Assembly: GCA_963702195.1 (NCBI GenBank)
Contig: OY969725.1
Coordinates: 1,922,001-1,986,000 of the forward strand
Direction of reading: 5' to 3'
From: AC-56 sp963702195
GTDB taxonomy: Bacteria; Actinomycetota; Thermoleophilia; Solirubrobacterales; 70-9
Length of the DNA: 64,000 bases
Each line of letters starts with the position of its first letter. Position 1 is the stretch's first letter. A program made the position numbers and the translations under genes. The notes below the pieces were generated by a model. The model did not search any database and had not been told where the DNA came from. It saw only the letters and a list, made by a program, of their open reading frames with translations. Below are positions 24,683-32,057 of the stretch, piece by piece.

Positions 24683-24835
24683 TCAACCCTCCGGGGGCTG
24701 CCTGGTGGCGATCGCGTAGCCGGCCGCGAGCGCAACCGCGGTTGCAACGCCCGCGACGACCCGGATCTGGCTCCGGTACTTGACCAGCCAGTACCGGACC
24801 ATGAACCTGCCGATGAGTCGGTAGATCGTCGTCAT
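24683..24835 (-). CDS. small basic single-span membrane protein
   Basis: 50 residues, reading MTTIYRLIGRFMVRYWLVKY at the start, with a hydrophobic segment at about 25-44 and a short RQPPEG tail. Its ATG overlaps the argG stop as ATGA, the same coupling seen across the arginine genes, which is the main support that it is translated. Function unknown. Confidence 0.55.
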   Translation of the reverse strand: MTTIYRLIGRFMVRYWLVKYRSQIRVVAGVATAVALAAGYAIATRQPPEG

Positions 24836-26109
24836 TGCTGCTCACCGCCATTCTCCCGCGGATTCGCCCGGAGCCGTCGCGCCATCCGCGTCTGCAGCGT
24901 GAACAGCTCGATGAATCCCGGGCTCGCGGCCTGGCTGAACTGCCCACCAGACTCGCCGAACGACGCCAGCGAGCGGTCGTACAGGGCGTACCGGGAGCTG
25001 CGGGCGACCGGCCTCACCGAGCCCTTGTAGAGCTTCAGCGTGACCTCTCCCGTCACCACCTCGTTCGCCGAGTCCATGTAGGCGTCGAGGTCGGTGCGCA
25101 GCGGCTCGTGCCAGAGCCCCGCATAGCAGAGGTAGGCCCACTTGTCCTCCAGCGCGCGCTTGAAGTTGTTCTGGTGGATGGTCGAGACGAGAGCCTCGAG
25201 GTCGCGGTGGGCCGCCAGGACGATCGCGGCCGCGGGCACCTCGTAGACGTCGCGGATCTTGAGCCCCACGATCCGGTCCTCGACGTGGTCCACGATCCCA
25301 ACGCCGTGGCGGCGGCCGAGCGCCGCCGCGCGTTCGAGCAGCTCGACCAGCCCGAGACGCTCTCCGTCCAGGGAGACGGGCGCCCCGCGCTCGAAGCCCA
25401 CCCGCACCAGCTCAGGATCGTCGGGCGCCTCCTCCGGCCGGGTGACCAGCTGAAAGACGTCGTCGCGAGGCGCCTCGTCGAGGTTCTCGATCTCCCCGCC
25501 CTCCGACGAGCGGCCCCAGAGGTTGTCGTCGATCGAGTACGGCGGCGCCTCGGTCCCACCCTTCACGGGGATCCCGTGCTCGCGCGCGTAGGCGATCTCC
25601 TCCTCCCTGCCCATGCTCCACTCGCGAACCGGCGCGATGACCCGGAGGTCGGGGTCGAGCGCGGCGATCGCCGCCTCGATCCGAACCTGGTCGTTCCCCT
25701 TGCCGGTGCAGCCGTGCGCGATCGTGTCGCACCCGGTGCGGCGGGCGTGCTCGACCGCCAGCTTCGCGATCAGCGGCCTGCCCAGCGCGGTGAACAGCGG
25801 ATAGGCATCGCCGTAGATCGCGTTGGCCTTGATCGCGGGCAGCACGTACTCGGACGCGAACTCCTCGCGCGCGTCGACGACCACCGCGTCCACCGCGCCC
25901 AGATCGCGCGCCTTGCCGACGATCACGTCGTAGTCCTCGTCCGGCTGCCCCAGGTTCACGGTCAGGGCCACGATCTCGGCGCCGTACTGGTCCTGGATCC
26001 ACCTGAGCATCACCGAGGTGTCGAGCCCGCCCGAATAGAGCAGGAGCACACGCCCGACGGAATCCGGCTCGGCCAGGTAGGACGCGATCTTGTCGTGAGG
26101 CTCGGGCAC
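24832..26109 (-). CDS. argG: argininosuccinate synthase
   Basis: 425 residues. ArgG condenses citrulline and aspartate using ATP. The P-loop-like SGGLDTSV is at about residues 27-34, followed by VNLGQPDEDY, AHGCTGKGNDQVR, the ENLDEAP loop and SANEVVTGEVTLKLYKG. I chose GTG 26109, which leaves 33 bp to the divergent sortase start. The enzyme belongs to the arginine pathway with the argCJBD cluster 1.7 kb away. No argH or argF is in the window. Confidence 0.95.
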   Translation of the reverse strand: MPEPHDKIASYLAEPDSVGRVLLLYSGGLDTSVMLRWIQDQYGAEIVALTVNLGQPDEDYDVIVGKARDLGAVDAVVVDAREEFASEYVLPAIKANAIYGDAYPLFTALGRPLIAKLAVEHARRTGCDTIAHGCTGKGNDQVRIEAAIAALDPDLRVIAPVREWSMGREEEIAYAREHGIPVKGGTEAPPYSIDDNLWGRSSEGGEIENLDEAPRDDVFQLVTRPEEAPDDPELVRVGFERGAPVSLDGERLGLVELLERAAALGRRHGVGIVDHVEDRIVGLKIRDVYEVPAAAIVLAAHRDLEALVSTIHQNNFKRALEDKWAYLCYAGLWHEPLRTDLDAYMDSANEVVTGEVTLKLYKGSVRPVARSSRYALYDRSLASFGESGGQFSQAASPGFIELFTLQTRMARRLRANPRENGGEQQ

Positions 26110-26129
26110 GAGCGGGGAAGTCTCGCAGT

Positions 26130-26135
26130 TAGGGT
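26130..26135 (+). promoter_or_regulatory. -10 box of the sortase gene
   Basis: TAGGGT ends 7 bases before the GTG start at 26143, consistent with a leaderless transcript in the 33-bp divergent gap. Confidence 0.45.
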
Positions 26136-26142
26136 CCAGTCG

Positions 26143-26832
26143 GTGGACCGGGCCTTTCACATCCTCTCGGTCACGCTCATCACCGCCGGACTGGTGGTGC
26201 TCACCGACGTCGTCGCGACGCTCCTGTGGGAGGAGCCCACGTCGAGTCTCTACGCCTCGGTCAGGCAGCACGACGCGAGCGGCCAGCTCGACCAGATCGA
26301 GCGCGAGTTCCCCACCCCCGCCGACACTCGCGTGGCCAAGCGTGCGCACGGCACCCGCAAGCAGGTCGAGGTGCTGGCGAAGCGGTTCTCCAGGCGGGCG
26401 CAGGACGGCGAGCCGATCGGCCGGATCGTCATCCCGAGCATCGGCCTCGACATCGCGGTGATCCAGGGGACCAACACCGGGGACCTCCAGAAGGGGCCGG
26501 GTCACTATCCACAGACTCCGTTTCCCGGCCAGCCCGGCACCGCGGCGATCGCCGGGCATCGCACCACCTACCTGGCGCCGTTTCGGAACATCGACTCCCT
26601 CCACGGCGGCAACCTGATCAAGCTGGAGATGCCGTACGGCACCCTCGACTACCGGGTACAGGACACGAAGGTCGTGGACCCGACCGACTTCGAGATCCTC
26701 CACCGCACGTCCTACAAGCGACTGGTCCTGACCGCGTGCCACCCGCTCTACAGCGCCTCGCAGCGCATCGTGGCGTTCGCAAAGCTCGACCGAGTCAGCT
26801 CGACGCCCCTCGAAGCGCCCGGCTCCGGCTAG
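26143..26832 (+). CDS. sortase, class E-like
   Basis: 229 residues. An N-terminal membrane anchor (about 5-28) is followed by a linker and the sortase beta-barrel. Catalytic His is in AGHRTTYLAPF, catalytic Cys in LTACHPLYSASQR, and the Arg in the same segment completes the triad. These motifs fit the class D/E sortases of high-GC Gram-positive bacteria that attach LAxTG/LPxTG proteins to the wall. I see no obvious sorting-signal substrate in this window. The GTG start is favoured by the TAGGGT box. Confidence 0.9.
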   Translation: MDRAFHILSVTLITAGLVVLTDVVATLLWEEPTSSLYASVRQHDASGQLDQIEREFPTPADTRVAKRAHGTRKQVEVLAKRFSRRAQDGEPIGRIVIPSIGLDIAVIQGTNTGDLQKGPGHYPQTPFPGQPGTAAIAGHRTTYLAPFRNIDSLHGGNLIKLEMPYGTLDYRVQDTKVVDPTDFEILHRTSYKRLVLTACHPLYSASQRIVAFAKLDRVSSTPLEAPGSG

Positions 26833-26850
26833 CCGCCGGTGCGGCTCGCG

Positions 26851-27225
26851 CTAGGGCGAGGTGCCGCCGCTGCCGCTCCCGTTGCCCTTGGTCGACGTCG
26901 TGGTCGTCGTCGTGGCGGTCGGCGTGGTGGCCGTGGCCGTGGTGGTTGGCGTTGTCGTCGTCGGCGTGGTGGTCGTGGCCGTGGTGGTCGGCGCCGTCGT
27001 TGTCGTCGTCGGCACCGAGGTGGACGACGAGGACGTGGTGGTCGTCGTGTTGCCGTTGCCGCTGTCGGAGGCGATGACGACGACTGCGACGATCAGGCCG
27101 ATCACCGCAGCGACCAGCAGCGCGATGGCCCATTTGACGCCGCGGCTCATGCCGCCGGCCGGCGGCTGGCCCCGAGGGGGCGGGGGCGGCTCCTGGCCCA
27201 TGTACCGGGTGGGATCCTCGTGCAC
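26851..27225 (-). CDS. single-span membrane protein with Thr/Ser-rich extracellular tail
   Basis: 124 residues: a proline-rich cytoplasmic N terminus, one membrane helix (about 32-52) and a 65-residue tail almost entirely Thr, Ser, Pro and Ala. The tail is mucin-like and a likely target for O-mannosylation. It is the last gene of the arg cluster strand and a shorter relative of the next upstream gene. It converges on the sortase with an 18-bp gap. No domain is recognised. Confidence 0.65.
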   Translation of the reverse strand: MHEDPTRYMGQEPPPPPRGQPPAGGMSRGVKWAIALLVAAVIGLIVAVVVIASDSGNGNTTTTTSSSSTSVPTTTTTAPTTTATTTTPTTTTPTTTATATTPTATTTTTTSTKGNGSGSGGTSP

Positions 27226-27274
27226 GGTGCGCGAGTGTACGGGCCGCGCAGGTCGCTACGCGAGCGGCGTTCGG

Positions 27275-27712
27275 TCAGCCGCCGCCCTGGCCGCCTCCGG
27301 GCGGAGCCGGCTTGGTGACGGTCGTCGTCGCGGTCGCCGTGGACGTCACGGTCTTGGGCGGCTTCGGGGAGGTTGTAGTCGAGATCGCCGTCGAGACGCT
27401 CACAGCCGTCGAGGTGCTCGTGGAAACGCTCGTGCTCGTGGAGGTCTTGGTGTGGGTCTGGGTCTTGACGACCTTCTTCGGCCCCGCGGCGACCAGGAAC
27501 GCCACAGCCACGCCGAGGCCGAGCGCGAGGGCCGAGACCACGATCAGCGCGATCGCGCGACGGTCTCGGCCGCCTCCCCCACCGCCGTCCTCAACCTCCT
27601 CGTCGCCCGGGGTCGGCGGCATGAAGGGGGCTCCTCCGCTCGACTGCTGCCCGCGCTCAGACAGCACGCGCCGCGGGTCCGCGGGCGGCGGTGGGGCCTC
27701 AGACGAGGACAT
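27275..27712 (-). CDS. single-span membrane protein with Thr/Ser-rich tail (paralogue)
   Basis: 145 residues with the same plan as its downstream neighbour: disordered Pro/Gly-rich N terminus, basic stop-transfer RDRR, a membrane helix (about 52-74) and a Ser/Thr-rich outer tail ending in PAPPGGGQGGG. Its start overlaps argD by 14 bp, so it is probably translated from the arginine operon mRNA. The two genes look like a tandem duplication followed by divergence. Function unknown. Confidence 0.65.
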   Translation of the reverse strand: MSSSEAPPPPADPRRVLSERGQQSSGGAPFMPPTPGDEEVEDGGGGGGRDRRAIALIVVSALALGLGVAVAFLVAAGPKKVVKTQTHTKTSTSTSVSTSTSTAVSVSTAISTTTSPKPPKTVTSTATATTTVTKPAPPGGGQGGG

Positions 27713-28874
27713 CGCGCATCACGCTGAGAGCTGTCTCGACATCGTCTTCACCGATCATGAGCGGCGGCAGGAATCGCAGCATGCCGGGACCGGGAACGTT
27801 TATCACCAGGCCGCCGTCGAGCGCCCGGCGGGCGACCGGCGGCGCGTCGATGCCATCCGCGAGCGATACACCGACCATCAATCCGCGACCGCGGACATCG
27901 GCGACGGCGTCGATCTCCCGCAGCCCCGCCATGAACCTGGCGCCCAGCTCGCGCGTGCGCCGCAGGAGGCCCGGGTCGTCGATCACGTCGAGCGCCGCGA
28001 GCGCCGCCGCCGCCGCGATCGGGGCGCCGGCGAAGGTGGACCCGTGGTCGCCGACCTCGAACACGTCCCCGACCTCCGCGTCGGTCACGCAGGCACCGAC
28101 CGGCAGACCGCCGCCGAGCGCCTTGGCCGCCGTCATGACGTCGGGGCGGACCGGAAGCTGCTCGTAGGCCCAGAGCGATCCAGTCCTTCCCATGCCGGTC
28201 TGGATCTCGTCGAAGACGAGCAGCGCCCCTGCCTCCTCGCACGCCCTGCGGGCGGCGACCAGCATCTCGTCCGCGATCGGGAACACGCCCGCCTCGCCCT
28301 GGATGGGCTCAACCAGGACGGCCGCCGTGCGCTCGCCGACGGCCGCCCGCAACTCGCCGGGGTCGTCCGGCGGCACCGCCACGAACCCGGCGGGCAGCGC
28401 ACCGAACAGGTCATCGCGCGCCAGGCGCGGGGTGGCCGCCAGGGTCGCGATCGAACGGCCGTGGAACGCCCGGTCCAGCACCACGATCTCCGGCTCGGTG
28501 ATGCCGCGCTGGTGTGCCCGCTTGCGGGCGAGCTTGAGCGCGCACTCGTTGGCCTCCAGGCCGGAGTTGCACAGGAACACCTTGCCGCCGAGGCTTGACT
28601 CCGCCAGGCGCTCGGCCAGGCGCATCGCCGGCTCGGTGTAGTAGAGGTTCGAGACGCCGGCGAGCCGTGCGGACTGGTCCGCGATCGCGTCGACGATCGC
28701 CGGGTGGCAATGCCCGGCGTTGTGGACGGACAGGCCGGCGAAGAAATCCAGGTACTCGCGCCCCTCGGCGTCCCACAGCCGGGCGCCCTCTCCGCGCACG
28801 AACTCGACCGGGGACTTCGCGTACGTGGGCATCACGTACCGCGACTCGAGCTGCTGGAGGTCGGCGAGGGTCAC
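27699..28874 (-). CDS. argD: acetylornithine aminotransferase
   Basis: 391-residue class III PLP aminotransferase. PLP Lys is in AAKALGGGLPVGA, the phosphate site in GLEANECALKLAR, and LLVFDEIQTGMGRTG and FHGRSIATLAAT are further signatures. It converts N-acetylglutamate semialdehyde to N-acetylornithine. The GTG start overlaps the argB stop (GTGA), continuing the coupled argC-argJ-argB-argD order. Confidence 0.95.
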   Translation of the reverse strand: MTLADLQQLESRYVMPTYAKSPVEFVRGEGARLWDAEGREYLDFFAGLSVHNAGHCHPAIVDAIADQSARLAGVSNLYYTEPAMRLAERLAESSLGGKVFLCNSGLEANECALKLARKRAHQRGITEPEIVVLDRAFHGRSIATLAATPRLARDDLFGALPAGFVAVPPDDPGELRAAVGERTAAVLVEPIQGEAGVFPIADEMLVAARRACEEAGALLVFDEIQTGMGRTGSLWAYEQLPVRPDVMTAAKALGGGLPVGACVTDAEVGDVFEVGDHGSTFAGAPIAAAAALAALDVIDDPGLLRRTRELGARFMAGLREIDAVADVRGRGLMVGVSLADGIDAPPVARRALDGGLVINVPGPGMLRFLPPLMIGEDDVETALSVMRDVLV

Positions 28875-29803
28875 GGCACGATCTTCGTGCCGATGCCCGC
28901 GTCGGTGAACAGCTCCAACAGCAGGGAATGCGGCATCGAGCCGTCGATGATGTGCGCCGAGGCCACCCCGCCTCGGATCGCCTCCACGCATGCGCCCAGC
29001 TTGGGACGCATACCCCCCGAGACACCGTCCAGGGCGTTCTCCACCTGGTCGACCTCGGCGATCGAGACGAGCGAGTCGGGATCGTCGGGCTTGGCGAGCC
29101 AACCGGCGATGTCGGTGAGGAAGATCGCCTTGTGCGCGTCGAGCGCCGCCGCCACCTTGCCGGCGGCCGTGTCGGCGTTGACGTTGTAGGAGTTGCCCTC
29201 GCGGTCGGTCCCTGCCGAGGCGACCACCGGGATGTAGTCCTCGGCGATGTGGTGCAGCACGTCCACCTCCACCCGCTCGACCTCGCCGACGAACCCGATG
29301 CGCTCCGCGTCCGGGTGCGGCCGGACCTCGAACAGCGTGCCGTCCTCTCCCGAGAGCCCCACCGCGGGCTGGCCGTGCCGGTTCAGCCGGCTGACGATGT
29401 CCGAGTTCACCTTCCCAAGCAGCACCATCTTCGCCACCTCGACCGTCTCGGGATCGGAGACCCGCATCCCCTCGACGAACTTGACCTCCATGCCGAGGCG
29501 CTCCATGTAGCTCGTGATGTCGGGGCCGCCGCCGTGCACGATCACCGGGTTGAGCCCGCAGTACTTGAGCAGCACGACGTCGGTGGCGAACCCCTCGCGG
29601 AGATCCTCGTCGCGCATCGCGGCGCCGCCGTACTTGATGACCACGGTCTGGCCGTGGAACTCCCGGATGTAGGGCAGGGCCTCGAGCAGCGTGCGAACGC
29701 TGGTCGCGGGATCGGGCCCCGCCGGCCCCGTAGCCGGCTTCGCCGGCTGACCGGTCGCCTTCGGCTCCCTGGAAGCGGAGGAGTCGGCGGTGTTGCTCAT
29801 CAT
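28871..29803 (-). CDS. argB: acetylglutamate kinase
   Basis: 310 residues. The amino-acid-kinase signatures are VVIKYGGAAMRD, VIVHGGGPDITSYM and NVNADTAAGKVAAAL. It phosphorylates N-acetylglutamate, usually the arginine-feedback step. Residues 1-35 are a low-complexity extension rich in Ala, Pro and Thr, whose DNA includes a 7-bp hairpin (AGCCGGC/GCCGGCT). The ATG overlaps the argJ stop (ATGA). ATGATG offers two possible starts one codon apart. Confidence 0.95.
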   Translation of the reverse strand: MMSNTADSSASREPKATGQPAKPATGPAGPDPATSVRTLLEALPYIREFHGQTVVIKYGGAAMRDEDLREGFATDVVLLKYCGLNPVIVHGGGPDITSYMERLGMEVKFVEGMRVSDPETVEVAKMVLLGKVNSDIVSRLNRHGQPAVGLSGEDGTLFEVRPHPDAERIGFVGEVERVEVDVLHHIAEDYIPVVASAGTDREGNSYNVNADTAAGKVAAALDAHKAIFLTDIAGWLAKPDDPDSLVSIAEVDQVENALDGVSGGMRPKLGACVEAIRGGVASAHIIDGSMPHSLLLELFTDAGIGTKIVP

Positions 29804-31020
29804 GTCGTGTACTCGGAGTTGATTCGCACGTACTCGGCGGTCAGGTCCGAGAAGTAGACACGAGCGGCGCCGTCCCCGCGCTCCAGGCGCAGCGCGATCT
29901 CCGGCTCGGGCGTCTCGGAGGCGAGCTCGTCGGCCTCCACCGACTCGGGCCCGAGCTCGGGCAGCTCCGTCCCGGCGAGGGCGATGCCGGCGGCCTGGAC
30001 GATCCGGCCCCAGTTCGGGTCGCGCCCACCGAGAGCGGTCTTGACCAGCGGCGAGTTGGCGATCGCCCTCGCCGTGCGCTCGGCCTCCTCGGCGTCCGCG
30101 GCGCCGGTGACCTCGATTCTGCCGACGCGTGTCGCCCCCTCTCCGTCCGCGACGACGTCGAGCGCCAGCTGGAGAAGGACCGCCTTCAGGAGTTCCGGCG
30201 GCAGCGGCCGGCCGGCGGCGCCGCTCGCCTGCAGCACCACCGTGTCATTCGTGCTCATCTGGCCGTCGACGGTGATGCGCTCGAACGAGTCGTCGACGTC
30301 CGCCCGCAGGGCGGCGTGGGCGTCCGGGAGCTCCGCGTCAGTCTGGATGAAGCACAGCATGGTGGCGAGGTGGGGCTCGATCATCCCCGCGCCCTTCGCC
30401 TGAGCGGAGACCGTCACTCCGCCGGCGCGGACCGTGCAGAGCTTGGGCGCGGCGTCCGTGGTCATGATCGCCTCGGCGAAGCCCCGCCCGCCCGCGGCAT
30501 CGAGCGCGCGCGCCGCCTCCGCCGCCCCGGACACGACCTGCTCCACGGGAAGCGGAACGCCGATCGTCCCCGTCTCGGCGACGGCCACGGAACGCGGCTC
30601 GGCGCCGAGCGCCCGCGCCGCGGCGTCGCGCATGGCGAGCGCGTCGCGATAGCCCTGGTCGCCCGTCGCGGCATTCGCGTTGCCGGAGTTGACGACGGCG
30701 GCCCGGATCGCTCCGGCGTCGCATTCGTGGCGGCATACGCGTACCGGAGCCGCGGCGGCGGCATTGCGAGTCAGGAGCAGCGCCGAGCAGACGGACGGAG
30801 CATCGCAGGCGATGACCGCGACGTCGGTTTGTCCGCCGCCCTTCAGCCCGCAGGCCACGGCGCCCGCGCGGAACCCGGGCGCGAGCTGCGCCGGATCGGC
30901 CTCCTCGACGCCCTCGGGGGCATCGACCCACCGCGAGCGAAAGAACGGACCACCGCCCGCCGTGTGCTCTGGTTCGCGTCCGCGCGCGGCGGGGTCCCTG
31001 GCAGCCCGCAAGGTGCTCAC
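29800..31020 (-). CDS. argJ: bifunctional ornithine acetyltransferase/N-acetylglutamate synthase
   Basis: 406 residues. ArgJ recycles the acetyl group from acetylornithine to glutamate. The self-cleavage site is AGMIEPHLATMLCF, where the Thr becomes the nucleophile of the beta chain, and GGRDPNWGRIVQAAG is a second signature. The first 35 residues before FRAGAVACGLKGG are an extension encoded largely by the palindromic repeat also present in argC and pheT. GTG start, overlapping the argC stop (GTGA). Confidence 0.94.
   Translation of the reverse strand: MSTLRAARDPAARGREPEHTAGGGPFFRSRWVDAPEGVEEADPAQLAPGFRAGAVACGLKGGGQTDVAVIACDAPSVCSALLLTRNAAAAAPVRVCRHECDAGAIRAAVVNSGNANAATGDQGYRDALAMRDAAARALGAEPRSVAVAETGTIGVPLPVEQVVSGAAEAARALDAAGGRGFAEAIMTTDAAPKLCTVRAGGVTVSAQAKGAGMIEPHLATMLCFIQTDAELPDAHAALRADVDDSFERITVDGQMSTNDTVVLQASGAAGRPLPPELLKAVLLQLALDVVADGEGATRVGRIEVTGAADAEEAERTARAIANSPLVKTALGGRDPNWGRIVQAAGIALAGTELPELGPESVEADELASETPEPEIALRLERGDGAARVYFSDLTAEYVRINSEYTT
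30937..31000. repeat. palindromic coding repeat, copy 1 (argJ)
   Basis: Diverged copy of the repeat found in argC and pheT. It shares TTCGCGTCCG, GCGGCGGGGTCCCTG and the flanking GCGAAAGAAC (the last with the pheT copy). It encodes the N-terminal extension of ArgJ, read as RDPAARGREPEHTAGG. Confidence 0.6.
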
Positions 31021-32057
31021 AGCAGCCCCTCTGTCTCCTCGAAGCCCAGCATCAGGTTCAGGTTCTGGACCGCCTGGCCCGCGGCGCCCTTCCACAGGTT
31101 GTCGATCGCGGCGAACGCCATGACCCGCCCGGTCCGCTCGTCGAGGGCGACGTGGACCCGGCAGAGGTTCGTGTCGCGCACGTCGCGGACGCCCGGCGGA
31201 TCGTCGACGACCTCGACGAAGGGCTCGCCCTCGTAGCGCTCCGCGTAGATCCGCCCCAGCTCCTCGGCGTCGACCTCCCGGGTCGGCGAGACGAAGCAGC
31301 TCGTCATCAGGCCCTGGTCAAGGGGGACGAGGTGCGGAATGAACGTAACCCGCCGCCTCCTCTGCTTCGCGTCCGGGGGCGGCGGGGTCCCTGCTTCCTC
31401 GCTCACACCATCGAGCTCCTGCTCGATCTCCGGGAGGTGGCGGTGGCCCGCGATTCCGTACGGGGTGAAGTTCTCGTCCACGGAGACGAAGTGAAAACGG
31501 TCGCCCGCGACCCGGCCGGCGCCGGAGACCCCCGACGCCGCGCTGATCACCGCGTCCGCGACCAGGCCCGCCTCCGCCAGCGGCGCGAGCGCGAGGATGG
31601 CCGCGGTCGGATAGCAGCCCGGGTTGGCGACGAGCCGCGCGCCCCGCACCTCGTCGCGGTGGAGCTCGGTGAGCCCGTAGACGGCGTCGCCCAGGAGCTC
31701 GGGCGCGGCGTGGTCGCCGTAGGTCTCCTCGTAGACGTCCCGGTCGTGGAGGCGGAAGTCGGCCGACACGTCGACGACGGGCACGCCGGCCTCCACGAAG
31801 CGCGCGACCACCTCGGCTGCCGCTCCGTGCGGGTAGGCCACGATCGCGGCGTCGCAGTTGGACGCGCTCGCCGGGTCGAGCTCCGTGAGCTCGATCGGGA
31901 CCCGGTAGCGCGGATACAGGCGGTCGAGCCGCTTGCCCGCGTCCGCTCGCGCCGTCGCGGCCGCGAGCTCCAGGCGGGGATGCCGGTGGACCAGGCTCGC
32001 CGCGAGCGCTCCGGCAAACCCAGATGCCCCCGCGACGACCACGCGGGCCTCACTCAC
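31017..32057 (-). CDS. argC: N-acetyl-gamma-glutamyl-phosphate reductase
   Basis: 346 residues. NADPH motif VVVAGASGFAGALAA is near the start and the catalytic Cys is in VANPGCYPTAAILAL. It reduces acetylglutamyl phosphate to the semialdehyde. Between the conserved HRHLPEI and VTFIPHLVP segments is a 20-residue low-complexity insert (AGTPPPPDAKQRRRR) coming from the palindromic repeat. The GTG at 32057 overlaps the pheT end by 8 bp, so arg translation is coupled to pheST. Confidence 0.94.
   Translation of the reverse strand: MSEARVVVAGASGFAGALAASLVHRHPRLELAAATARADAGKRLDRLYPRYRVPIELTELDPASASNCDAAIVAYPHGAAAEVVARFVEAGVPVVDVSADFRLHDRDVYEETYGDHAAPELLGDAVYGLTELHRDEVRGARLVANPGCYPTAAILALAPLAEAGLVADAVISAASGVSGAGRVAGDRFHFVSVDENFTPYGIAGHRHLPEIEQELDGVSEEAGTPPPPDAKQRRRRVTFIPHLVPLDQGLMTSCFVSPTREVDAEELGRIYAERYEGEPFVEVVDDPPGVRDVRDTNLCRVHVALDERTGRVMAFAAIDNLWKGAAGQAVQNLNLMLGFEETEGLL
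31349..31393. repeat. palindromic coding repeat, copy 2 (argC)
   Basis: About 45 bp with CCCGCCGCC at one end and its exact complement GGCGGCGGG at the other. It is 39 of 41 bases identical to the pheT copy. Read in frame as a Pro/Arg-rich loop of ArgC. Confidence 0.7.

Noticed and set aside
29732..29748. AGCCGGC/GCCGGCT hairpin within argB, with a similar TAG-stem-TTC-stem-CTGA form at 63974-63995
   Set aside because: Short GC hairpins arise easily by chance at this composition; two examples with different stems are not enough to call a repeat family.
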